Shown: one piece after another, positions 44,149-52,582 of the stretch
Layout: each line of letters starts with the position of its first letter
Numbering within the stretch: the stretch's first letter is position 1
Assembly (NCBI GenBank): GCA_002471845.1
Contig: DKQT01000012.1
Coordinates: forward strand, 6,867-70,866
Reading direction: 5' to 3'
Source: Fidelibacterota bacterium UBA7301
GTDB taxonomy: Bacteria > Fidelibacterota > Marinisomatia > Marinisomatales > TCS55
DNA length: 64,000 nucleotides
Made by a program: the position numbers and the translations under genes
Notes under the pieces: model-generated
What the model was told of the DNA's origin: nothing
The model's database searches: none
What the model saw: the letters and a program-made list of their open reading frames with translations, nothing else

Positions 44149-45342
44149 TTAATTTTTAGTTCTTTCTCTATTATATACTTCCATTCCGTTGATATAAACT
44201 TTTTCAATTCTTGATTTTGGTTCATACCAACGACCATCAATAACGACAAAATCTGCATCTTTACCCTTTTTTAAAGATCCTACACGGTCACTTACATTTG
44301 CAATAATTGCAGGATTAATGGTAATTGCTTCTAATGCTGCTTGTTCTGTCATACCATAACGAATACCCATACCTGCATTGCCCCTTTGCCACTTTGAAGA
44401 TACTACAGGATCATCTGTATGAAATGCAAAAAGGATACCATGTTCATTCATTATTTTCCCGGTATACATTACACTATCACTTATACCAATCCTAGAAAAC
44501 AAAGGCATCCCAACAACTTTTACGTTACGTTTTGCAATCTCTTCAGGAACTTTATACGCTTCGGTTGAATGATGGAGCGTCAAGTCAAAGTTGAATTCAT
44601 CCTTTAATCTTAATATAGAAAGTATATCATGAGCAGAGTGAACATGTGATCGAATTCGATCTTTTCCTGATAAAACCTCTGCGAAAGCTTCTAGTGCTAA
44701 ATCTTTTTCAGGAGCAGGAGAATCTTTTTTCCCCTTTTCCCATTCTATTATTCTTTTTTCATATTCTTTTGCTTTAATAAATTTTTCTCTTAGAAATGAG
44801 GTTACTGCCATACTAGTCTTGGGTGAGCTTCTCTTTCCTCCCATAGCAATTTTAACACCGCCTTTTTCCAGTAATACTCTTTCTTCGATCCTTCCACCCC
44901 ATGTTTTAATCACTACTGCCTGGCCTGATGATACTTCACCGCTACCAGGACCCGTTACAACGGTAGTTACTCCACCTTTATATGCTTTTTCCCAATAAGT
45001 TTTATCAGGTGATAAAATATCTATAATTTTATGCTGTGGACCAAAAACAACTGGAAATTCATTCAAGTCTTCAGGTGGAGTACCAATATGAGAATGGTTG
45101 TCAATAAATCCTGGAACAATTTCATAATTAGAATAATCTAAAATTTTAGCTTTATTAGGTATTCTTATATTTTTACCAACTGCAACTATTTTACCATTTT
45201 TTATTAATAAAATTCCGTTATTGTAAGCACGTTCTTTTTCAGCAGTGTAAATCTTACCTGCTTTAATTGCAATAGTCTGACTATTAATAAAGGAAAGAAG
45301 TATAAATAATATTATAGAATTTTTATGTATTATGTTTTTCAT
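44149..45342 (-). CDS. Secreted metal-dependent amidohydrolase (complete active site)
   Basis: The start is the ATG at 45342, which gives a signal peptide (MKNIIHKNSIILFILLSF); the earlier in-frame ATG at 45372 lies within a terminator stem. The 397-residue enzyme has GFIDNHSHIGTPPEDL (HxH), RSHVHSAHDILS, LTLHHSTEAYKVP and FAFHTDDPVVSSK, the complete ligand set, plus NPAIIANVSDRVGSLKKGKD at the C terminus. It resembles the periplasmic imidazolonepropionase-like group found beside peptidases in FCB bacteria. It follows the susD terminator and is paired with the degenerate amidohydrolase gene. Substrate is unknown; peptide or cyclic amide is likely. Confidence 0.85.
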   Translation of the reverse strand: MKNIIHKNSIILFILLSFINSQTIAIKAGKIYTAEKERAYNNGILLIKNGKIVAVGKNIRIPNKAKILDYSNYEIVPGFIDNHSHIGTPPEDLNEFPVVFGPQHKIIDILSPDKTYWEKAYKGGVTTVVTGPGSGEVSSGQAVVIKTWGGRIEERVLLEKGGVKIAMGGKRSSPKTSMAVTSFLREKFIKAKEYEKRIIEWEKGKKDSPAPEKDLALEAFAEVLSGKDRIRSHVHSAHDILSILRLKDEFNFDLTLHHSTEAYKVPEEIAKRNVKVVGMPLFSRIGISDSVMYTGKIMNEHGILFAFHTDDPVVSSKWQRGNAGMGIRYGMTEQAALEAITINPAIIANVSDRVGSLKKGKDADFVVIDGRWYEPKSRIEKVYINGMEVYNRERTKN

Positions 45343-45358
45343 TATATTTTTCAGGAAC

Positions 45359-45389
45359 AAAAAAGGGCCCATATGGTGGGCCCTTTTTT
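45359..45389 (-). terminator. Terminator after the susCD genes
   Basis: AAAAAAGGGCCC (45359-45370) and GGGCCCTTTTTT (45378-45389) are perfect 12-base arms around a seven-base loop. Read on the minus strand, it ends in a T tract 22 bases after the susD stop. The amidohydrolase genes downstream would need read-through or their own promoter. Confidence 0.92.
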
Positions 45390-45410
45390 ATCTAAGTTAT
45401 ATTTTATTGA

Positions 45411-46880
45411 TTAATGAAAAGGGCAAGCCGTGCTTGAAGTTTTATTTGCCACGATAACTGTATTCATATTATGCAGTATAGTTACAAGCTTTCCGGCTTC
45501 ATCCCATGTATAGGCATTCATTTCTTCATCTCTAGGGATATATGAGGGGAATAATGGCTTAGTAATTGGATCGCCTGCATTCACATTTGGGTTTAAATCT
45601 ATCTCATCAGTATTACATGGAAAACGCATTCCTAGGTCGAACATCCTCCTACCTTCTGCTATTAATATCTCTTGCCTCATTAAATAGAGTAACTCTAAGG
45701 CTTCATCTGCAGTTGAAAGAGCTTGAATCATTTCAGACGTCACTGATGTACCAGACACAGAAGGTACTGCTACTACCACTGGAACATCAAATGCACCAAC
45801 TCTATTTAATATAAGTCCTGAGCGTGCTTCATCATCCGCACTAGCTTTAACACTTATATCATCACTATTTGGGCGTTGAATCCCCGAGTGCAGATCATTA
45901 CGGCGTGCATCTGTTTCAAGAACAGAGTCTATTGGACGTGACTTTACAAGAGCAAGTAAATTTTCCATATGACTTTTTTGGCTTGTAAGGTCACCATCAG
46001 CATTAGCCGCTTCAGCTAAAATAAGATGCGCTTCTTCAGATTTTAATGTAATATATCCATCCTGATCAGCAAAAGCAGTTGAATTTGTACCAGCATACTT
46101 CGGATCTAAAAAATCTAATCTTGGAAGCGGTTGCCAACCTTGGTTTCCACCGTTATAAATCACAGCCTGCATATAGTTACTTGAGGTCCCTGATGCATTA
46201 TCAGGAAGTTCTCTATAAACATAAGTTGGATCTGAAGCTAGTGCTTGAGAAGCATATGATGTTGCTTCACTTTTATTACCAGCTCCGTAATTAGCTCTAG
46301 CTAAAGCGTATAGACATCTTGTTTTTAAATTAGCATCTGAAGTGCCATCGTGAGCTGTTTTCAAAGAGGTAATTGCTGCATTAAAGGCTTCCGCTGGAGT
46401 TACGGGGGTACCATCTGGCTCTAGTATTGCCATCGTAAATAACTCGGCTTGAATAAGGTGGCTAAAGCCTATAAAGAAATGACAAAAAGCTAATTGGTCC
46501 GCAGTAGAATTTTCATCCCTTTGTGATACGGTCTCTATTCCATATTTTCCCATTTCACGAAGCTGATGAAGCGGCTGTAACATTTCATACATTTCGAGAA
46601 ATGATGATTGTGCTTCAGGTAAATTTAATGCTGAATTCACTTGGGCACCTTGAAAATCATAATTATCTGTCATCAATGAACTCATTACGACATACCCATT
46701 ATGGACCTCAACAAACTGACGTTGAATACCTAGAACCCAACCTGCCATTGAATTTTCAGAATTCAAGATAGCATCTTCTGAAAGGTTCGGATTAGGATCT
46801 GGTTCATTAAAATCTAGAATATCACAACTTGTAAGCAATATCGCACCCATAAAACCAATTCGAATTAATATTTTTTTCAT
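45411..46880 (-). CDS. RagB/SusD-family substrate-binding lipoprotein
   Basis: The 489-residue protein starts MKKILIRIGFMGAILLTSCD, with a lipobox (LLTSC) that places it on the outer-membrane surface. It shows the SusD TPR-helix pattern and a C-terminal IAEGRRMFDLGMRFP, the common SusD C-terminal segment. It caps the TonB-dependent channel encoded just upstream (28 bases apart). Substrate choice is unknown; genes nearby are peptidases and amidases rather than glycoside hydrolases, so a peptide-like ligand is more likely than a glycan. A strong terminator follows. Confidence 0.88.
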   Translation of the reverse strand: MKKILIRIGFMGAILLTSCDILDFNEPDPNPNLSEDAILNSENSMAGWVLGIQRQFVEVHNGYVVMSSLMTDNYDFQGAQVNSALNLPEAQSSFLEMYEMLQPLHQLREMGKYGIETVSQRDENSTADQLAFCHFFIGFSHLIQAELFTMAILEPDGTPVTPAEAFNAAITSLKTAHDGTSDANLKTRCLYALARANYGAGNKSEATSYASQALASDPTYVYRELPDNASGTSSNYMQAVIYNGGNQGWQPLPRLDFLDPKYAGTNSTAFADQDGYITLKSEEAHLILAEAANADGDLTSQKSHMENLLALVKSRPIDSVLETDARRNDLHSGIQRPNSDDISVKASADDEARSGLILNRVGAFDVPVVVAVPSVSGTSVTSEMIQALSTADEALELLYLMRQEILIAEGRRMFDLGMRFPCNTDEIDLNPNVNAGDPITKPLFPSYIPRDEEMNAYTWDEAGKLVTILHNMNTVIVANKTSSTACPFH

Positions 46881-46908
46881 TTGTGTTTCTCCAATAATAA
46901 TTTCTTGA

Positions 46909-49788
46909 TTAAAAGGTTACATTAATACCAAAATCAATTGACTTGGGGACCGAAAGAAGACCATAATTCGTAGAAGTCAAATTCAATGCTCCTTGTACGG
47001 CTCCAAACGAATCATTTTCCTGCTCAGGATCAAATGGTGCGTCTGTCCACAATTTAAGGTTATTACCTCTAACGAATACTTCCGCTTTACTTAATCCGGC
47101 TTTAGCAATGTATTTTTTAGGAACATTAACTGTTAAAGTGACATTTCTAAGTTTTACATAATCAGTAGGAAACCAAAAATGATTTACCATAGTAAATGGT
47201 GAAGCTTTACCTTGAATATTCTCAGCAATCATTCCACCACCTGAAGGATCTCCAAGTAATAGCCTTATTAACCCTAAGGGTGAACTCTGATGTCCACCTT
47301 GTTGATAACTACCATCTACATAGAGAGTAGCAATATCTTTGTATTTTAACGATAGACCAAAGTTGCCAAAAGTGTTTGAAGCCACTGTAGCAAGCTCTTT
47401 GCCAAATACTGTGGAATCAATATTTCCATCAGCATCAAAATAAGTACAATTTGCCTTAACAACACCTATTGGTTTACCTTCTATTGCATAAGCATCCATA
47501 ATTCCAACAAAGTTCATAACTCTAACCGGTGGTTTACCACCAAGAGAAACAACTTTATTATCAACGTCATTCCAAGAGTAATTGACATTTAGGTCGAATC
47601 CAGCAAAATTAAGGATATTTGCATCAAAAGCTAATTCAATACCTGTATTTTCAAGAGTTCCAATATTTCTTAATTGCAAACCCAAGCCTGACGAGGTAGA
47701 TGGAGGTGTTGGCATAAGAGCATCTTCAGTTGTTGATTTGTAACTAGTAAAAGTTAGGTTTATCCTATTATTTACTAGAGAAAGATCAGCGCCCATTTCA
47801 GTCGTGGTCATATACTCAGGTCCTAAAGTTGCATCCCCAGGATTATCAAAAGTAAAGGCATTACCTCCTAAATAAGAATTTGGTGTAAGTGTACGTTCAT
47901 TCTGATAAGGCTTAGGCCAGTTCCCCGTAGAGCCTTGACTAAACCTTAATTTTGCATCTGAAACAATAAAGTCCGGAACAACTGATTTGAAAAGGGGCTC
48001 CGAACCCACGTTGTAGGATAGTCCAAATTTAGGATAGGTTTGAGCGCCAAAGTCTTGACCAAAAGCAGTGCTCTCATCTGACCGCATACCAAATTCAAAA
48101 AAGTAACGATCTTTATAACCAATATTTACTTGACCATAATATCCATAATTGGCAACGGCAAGAAGATAATCACTTGAAAATGTTTCAGCAGAATTATTTA
48201 CTGAACGAGATCCATCAACCACATTAATTGCTTCAATTCGATACTGGTTATCATGATTATTAAAAAATGAATATCCACCATTTGCTAATAATGAGATTTC
48301 ACCAAAATTATCTTTGTATGCAATTTGCGCATCACCGTTAAGACCATAAAAGAATCTTTCTGACTTATTAATATATCCTTCATCTATTCCCGCATTTCCT
48401 GTAAACCGAGTCACCTCATTAGTAACAATTTGTGTATTGCGAGAACTTCTCATATCCATCCCTAGGGTTACTTGTGTCGTAATCTTTTCACTTGGGTTAT
48501 ATGCTAAACTATGAGAATGCTGGAAGCGTTTCACTCTTACTTGATAGTCTGAGACATCAATCCACCTCTGATATCTATCTTTTATTTCTTTAAGCTTATC
48601 TGCTGCAAGTGTATCTATATCACCTAAAGTTCCAAACTCTATTAAAGAGTATGGATTATAACTATCACCAACTCCAATACGACTGTATTGATGTGAAGTC
48701 ATACCAAAACTTCCAGTATAGTTTAAACCATTGGCCATTTTTGCAGAAACCTTACTTCTCATTGAATATTTTTTTTGCATGTTACCACCATTACCTGATG
48801 GGCCGCCATCACCAGCCCACCATCCATCATCTTCGTAAGCACTACCAGAAAAATTAAATAGAATACGCTGATTACCTCCTGAGACACCTAATCGGTATAA
48901 CTTACTTTTTGCATTTTTAAACAAAATATCACTTGATGAATCATATAAAAAGTATTTGGTTTTTGGTTCTTTTGTACCACTTTCCATACCAAAAGTGAAT
49001 TTTGTTTTTCCTGCGGTACCACTCTTTGTAAAAATTTGGATAACGCCATTTGAGGCATCTGAGCCATACATTGTTGCAGCCGCACCTCCTTTAATAACTT
49101 CAATTCTTTCAATACTTTCGATTGGAATATCAGCTATGGCGTTCGCACCTTCACTCGCTCCACCTCCAACTACATTGTGTAGCTCTAACTGGCCACCATA
49201 ACCATTATTAACACGCATACCATCCACATAAATAACAGGTGTAGAAGCACTTGAAATAGTACTGTATCCTCTTAATCGAATTGAACTTGCCGCACCGGGC
49301 TGACCACCGCTAATATCCATTTTCATACTAGGGACAGCAGCTTGCATTGCATACTCAAGTTGAGTTGTTTGAGTAAAGCCTAGTTTTTCATCATCAACTG
49401 TTTCAATAGTTGTTGATAAACGCTTTTTATCAACTCCAAGACCTTGCCCAGTTACAACAATTAAATCTCCTTGCAACACATCAATATCTAATGCAAAATC
49501 TAATTGTGCAGGTACACCGGTAACAGAAACTGTACCAGTTGTCGTTTTATATCCAATATATGCAACAGTTACTTTAACATCACCAACAATTTGAGCTGGT
49601 AAAGTAAATGAATATTCACCTTCTGTATCAGTTGTTGAGCCAATACCTCCGGAATTTTCAGCGAGCACGTTTGCGCCTGCAAGAGGTTCTCCGGATTTAG
49701 AACTTGTTACTTTACCAGAAATAGTTGTTTGAGCAACCAAAAAAACTGGTAAGGTTAATAATAATGAAATTACTAATAATTTTTTCAT
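46909..49788 (-). CDS. SusC/RagA-family TonB-linked outer-membrane transporter
   Basis: The ATG at 49788 gives a good signal peptide (MKKLLVISLLLTLPVFLVAQ); a TTG at 49800 is in frame. Of the 959 residues, about 22-95 form a carboxypeptidase-like domain (TISGKVTSSKSGEPLAGANV), about 110-235 the plug (RLRGYSTISSASTPVIYVDG), and the rest the 22-strand barrel ending SIDFGINVTF. It imports large nutrients across the outer membrane with energy from TonB, together with SusD. An inverted repeat TCCAACA-ATAA-TGTTGGA lies 46 bases before the start, marking it as a probable RpiR target. Confidence 0.93.
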   Translation of the reverse strand: MKKLLVISLLLTLPVFLVAQTTISGKVTSSKSGEPLAGANVLAENSGGIGSTTDTEGEYSFTLPAQIVGDVKVTVAYIGYKTTTGTVSVTGVPAQLDFALDIDVLQGDLIVVTGQGLGVDKKRLSTTIETVDDEKLGFTQTTQLEYAMQAAVPSMKMDISGGQPGAASSIRLRGYSTISSASTPVIYVDGMRVNNGYGGQLELHNVVGGGASEGANAIADIPIESIERIEVIKGGAAATMYGSDASNGVIQIFTKSGTAGKTKFTFGMESGTKEPKTKYFLYDSSSDILFKNAKSKLYRLGVSGGNQRILFNFSGSAYEDDGWWAGDGGPSGNGGNMQKKYSMRSKVSAKMANGLNYTGSFGMTSHQYSRIGVGDSYNPYSLIEFGTLGDIDTLAADKLKEIKDRYQRWIDVSDYQVRVKRFQHSHSLAYNPSEKITTQVTLGMDMRSSRNTQIVTNEVTRFTGNAGIDEGYINKSERFFYGLNGDAQIAYKDNFGEISLLANGGYSFFNNHDNQYRIEAINVVDGSRSVNNSAETFSSDYLLAVANYGYYGQVNIGYKDRYFFEFGMRSDESTAFGQDFGAQTYPKFGLSYNVGSEPLFKSVVPDFIVSDAKLRFSQGSTGNWPKPYQNERTLTPNSYLGGNAFTFDNPGDATLGPEYMTTTEMGADLSLVNNRINLTFTSYKSTTEDALMPTPPSTSSGLGLQLRNIGTLENTGIELAFDANILNFAGFDLNVNYSWNDVDNKVVSLGGKPPVRVMNFVGIMDAYAIEGKPIGVVKANCTYFDADGNIDSTVFGKELATVASNTFGNFGLSLKYKDIATLYVDGSYQQGGHQSSPLGLIRLLLGDPSGGGMIAENIQGKASPFTMVNHFWFPTDYVKLRNVTLTVNVPKKYIAKAGLSKAEVFVRGNNLKLWTDAPFDPEQENDSFGAVQGALNLTSTNYGLLSVPKSIDFGINVTF

Positions 49789-49833
49789 CGTTTTATCCAA
49801 TCTCTTTCATTTGAAATTTCAATAACTTCCTTA

Positions 49834-49851
49834 TCCAACAATAATGTTGGA
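49834..49851 (-). promoter_or_regulatory. CAACA-N4-TGTTG operator upstream of susC
   Basis: TCCAACA (49834-49840) and TGTTGGA (49845-49851) are perfect 7-base arms around ATAA, 46 bases before the susC ATG. A further half-site (TTTGTTGG, 49873-49880) lies upstream. It shares core and spacing with the elements at 42511 and 61365. Confidence 0.7.
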
Positions 49852-49896
49852 AATTTAGCATTATCGAATCTATTTGTTGGAAAACAAAATTCCAAA

Positions 49897-51462
49897 TTAT
49901 TTATTTATTTTCTTAAAATATTTTGGCTGACCATCTAAGTGCCTTTCTAATAGAGCTACATCATTTTTTATATTAAAATGAAATGTTATGAACTCTTTGC
50001 CTAAAGAAGCTCTTTCTCTTGGTTCATCCCAATTAACTCGAAAAGTATCATAATGCCAATGTTCTAAAATCCCTTTCAGAGCATCTCCTCTAGATAAAAC
50101 AAGCTTATTACCATCCTGGGATACTTGTAATTCACCATAAAACTCTTCACTATATTCACCAACAAAGCCTTTATTAGCTAATCGTGGACTCGTATTTTTA
50201 ACTAGATTTGATTCAATATCTTTGAGAAGACTATCAGCTTGAGCAGTGCTCTTTTCTACAAATTCTTTTCCAATAGCACTCCAATCCAGTTTATCAGAAA
50301 CACCCAAAAATGAATCAATTATTTCATTACCTACAAAATAAGAAGCCATGCTACCACCGTTATTAAAAACTACCCAGCCCAATTCAATATCAGGCAAAAA
50401 CCCAACACTAGTTATAAAACCATCAATACCACCTCCATGGCTTATTCTTTTATGGCCTCTATAATCATCTATTGCCCAACCTAAACCATATGTCTTAAAA
50501 TTAATTAAGTTCTGTTCTTCAGGTATACCTAATCGGTATGAATAATGCATTTGTGGCTTATGCATTTCGTTCAAAACAGATTCTGATAGAATTTGTTCGC
50601 CCTGAAACTTGCCCTTATTCATATTCAAAATAATCCAATTTGACATTTCTAATACATTGGAGTAAACTGATCCTGCTGGAGAAATGTTATCTAAATTTCT
50701 ATCTTTAATTGGCTGTAATCTTCCATCCAATTTGACATGTGGCCTCGCTACATTATTTCTACTAGATAATTGGCTTGTTTTTGTTACACTAGTTTTCATT
50801 TTTAGAGGCTTGAAAATTCGTTTATTCATAATTGAATGCCAACTATCTCCATGTATTCTACCAGATAATATCCCTGCAGTTAAATACATTAGATTTTGAT
50901 AGTTATATTCGGATCTAAAACTATAGGCAGGTTTTAAATAGCGAATACTATGCATGACCTCTTCTTGATTCCTTGGTGATGCATACCAGGTCATATCACC
51001 TCTGGTAAGCCCACTTTTATGCGTTAATAAATCCTTTACTTGCATTTCATTCGTAGCATAAGCATCATACATACGAAATCCTGGTAACAGATCAATAACT
51101 CGATCATTCCATGTCAGTTTTTTTTCATCTACTAACATAGCCAAAGTAGCTGCTGTCATAGCCTTAGTTGTTGATCCAATAGCAAATAGTGTCTTTTCAT
51201 TCACTTTTGTTGACTTACCCAATTCGCGCACACCAAATCCTTTAGCATATATCACTTTATTATCTTTAATTATTGCAACTGCCAACCCAGGTAAATCCCA
51301 ATCATTGTTAATTTTAATAATTCTATTTTCAAGACCCGAAGGAATAGAATTTTGAGAATTAATTTCACTAGAAGGAAATGCGACTAAAATAATTAGTGCT
51401 ATCTTCAAAATATAATTGATACAACTATTAATCTTAATTTTCACATGTTTTTGATTTTCCAT
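49897..51462 (-). CDS. Exported serine hydrolase (beta-lactamase/D-aminopeptidase fold)
   Basis: The 521-residue protein has an N-terminal hydrophobic signal and the class C beta-lactamase/DD-peptidase motifs: AIGSTTKAMTAATL (SxxK at about residue 100), YNYQNLMYLTAG (Tyr-x-Asn) and ISHGGGIDGF in place of KTG. A C-terminal beta domain (from about 420) is of the lipocalin-like kind seen in D-aminopeptidase and EstB relatives. It would cleave peptide or ester bonds, possibly D-amino-acid peptides; resistance to beta-lactams should not be assumed. It overlaps the end of the epimerase-like gene by 22 bases and is the last gene of the hydrolase operon. Confidence 0.85.
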   Translation of the reverse strand: MENQKHVKIKINSCINYILKIALIILVAFPSSEINSQNSIPSGLENRIIKINNDWDLPGLAVAIIKDNKVIYAKGFGVRELGKSTKVNEKTLFAIGSTTKAMTAATLAMLVDEKKLTWNDRVIDLLPGFRMYDAYATNEMQVKDLLTHKSGLTRGDMTWYASPRNQEEVMHSIRYLKPAYSFRSEYNYQNLMYLTAGILSGRIHGDSWHSIMNKRIFKPLKMKTSVTKTSQLSSRNNVARPHVKLDGRLQPIKDRNLDNISPAGSVYSNVLEMSNWIILNMNKGKFQGEQILSESVLNEMHKPQMHYSYRLGIPEEQNLINFKTYGLGWAIDDYRGHKRISHGGGIDGFITSVGFLPDIELGWVVFNNGGSMASYFVGNEIIDSFLGVSDKLDWSAIGKEFVEKSTAQADSLLKDIESNLVKNTSPRLANKGFVGEYSEEFYGELQVSQDGNKLVLSRGDALKGILEHWHYDTFRVNWDEPRERASLGKEFITFHFNIKNDVALLERHLDGQPKYFKKINK

Positions 51463-52571
51463 TTTTTTAAAACCTTTTTTTCTTTAGTTATACTAAGTCC
51501 TGCCTTTGGCTCTCTTGTTCTTTCCTCAGGTAATGTTTGCCACCATTTTAGTGTATCTCTAGCTGTAACAGCTAATGGCCTATATTTTATTCCTGCTTTA
51601 ACTGCATTAGAATTTTCGAATGAACAAAAGCCATCAAACTCACCACCAGAAGGCATCCAAGCAGTCATTTCGGTCCATGGTTTAATATTATTATCTAAAA
51701 TAAAATTCTGATCAACCCATTCAAAAGAAACTTTATTACTAACAACAGCTTTGATTCCATATAACATTTCACTCATAGTAAGATTCCCTAACGGCCCAAC
51801 AGCTGTGTAAGTACCATATAAATTATTCTCAATAAGATGGATATCAAACTCCGATAAATCTCTAGCATCAATATATTGCGCTGGTTTGGATGGATCTCCT
51901 GGAGCTAATACTTCACCTCCTCGATTAATTCTAACTGGCCAATAGGTCCACCTATCTGTTCGATCACCTGGCCCAACAATTAAATGTGGTCTTACAATTA
52001 TTGCTCTATCTTTAAATGCTTTTAGAGCTACTTTTTCAGATAATGCTTTTAGTGGACCATATGCACTCATATCTTCAATCGTTGGATCATCAATGGTTGC
52101 AATCGGGTGATTTTCTGTTATGCCTTTGACTGAAAAATCTGCATGAACAGAAAGTGAAGATGTAAAAAGATAGGTAGAAGCGTTATCTTTCAAAATATCC
52201 GTGGATTGCTTAACCCATCGTGGATAGGTCGCAGAGTTATCAATGACAGCATCCCACTTTTTTCCTTTTATTGCATTTAAATCATTATTTCTATCACCAA
52301 TAAGATGCTCGACTTTTTTAAAATATTCTTTATTTAAAGTAGGTTTAGTTTTCCCGCGAGTAAAGATAGAAACCTTATGACCTCTATCAATTGCATATTT
52401 TATTTGATGTGGACCCGTAAAGGCTGTACCACCCAAAATAAGAATGCTTAATGATTTTGATGCTTTTTCTGGCTTTTTTGAAAACAGTTTAAGACTACCC
52501 GAAGAAGCAACACTTAAGGCAGCTAATGCCGTGGCTCCTTTTTTAAAAAAATCTCTTCTAGAATGCTTCAT
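51441..52571 (-). CDS. Tat-exported NAD-dependent epimerase/reductase-like protein
   Basis: The 376-residue protein starts MKHSRRDFFKKGATALAALS, a twin-arginine signal (SRRDFFKK), so it leaves the cytoplasm folded, presumably with its cofactor. After the signal comes a Rossmann motif, ILILGGTAFTGPHQIKYA, and extended-SDR features: TSSLSVHADFS, AYGPLKALSEKVA with the Tyr-x-x-x-Lys pair, and IIVRPHLIVGPGDRTDRW. Exported SDR enzymes are uncommon. It sits between an S9 peptidase and a serine hydrolase, overlapping the latter. Its substrate is unknown; a sugar or amino-acid derivative released by the secreted hydrolases is possible. Confidence 0.83.
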   Translation of the reverse strand: MKHSRRDFFKKGATALAALSVASSGSLKLFSKKPEKASKSLSILILGGTAFTGPHQIKYAIDRGHKVSIFTRGKTKPTLNKEYFKKVEHLIGDRNNDLNAIKGKKWDAVIDNSATYPRWVKQSTDILKDNASTYLFTSSLSVHADFSVKGITENHPIATIDDPTIEDMSAYGPLKALSEKVALKAFKDRAIIVRPHLIVGPGDRTDRWTYWPVRINRGGEVLAPGDPSKPAQYIDARDLSEFDIHLIENNLYGTYTAVGPLGNLTMSEMLYGIKAVVSNKVSFEWVDQNFILDNNIKPWTEMTAWMPSGGEFDGFCSFENSNAVKAGIKYRPLAVTARDTLKWWQTLPEERTREPKAGLSITKEKKVLKKWKIKNM

Positions 52572-52582
52572 TGATTGAATTA

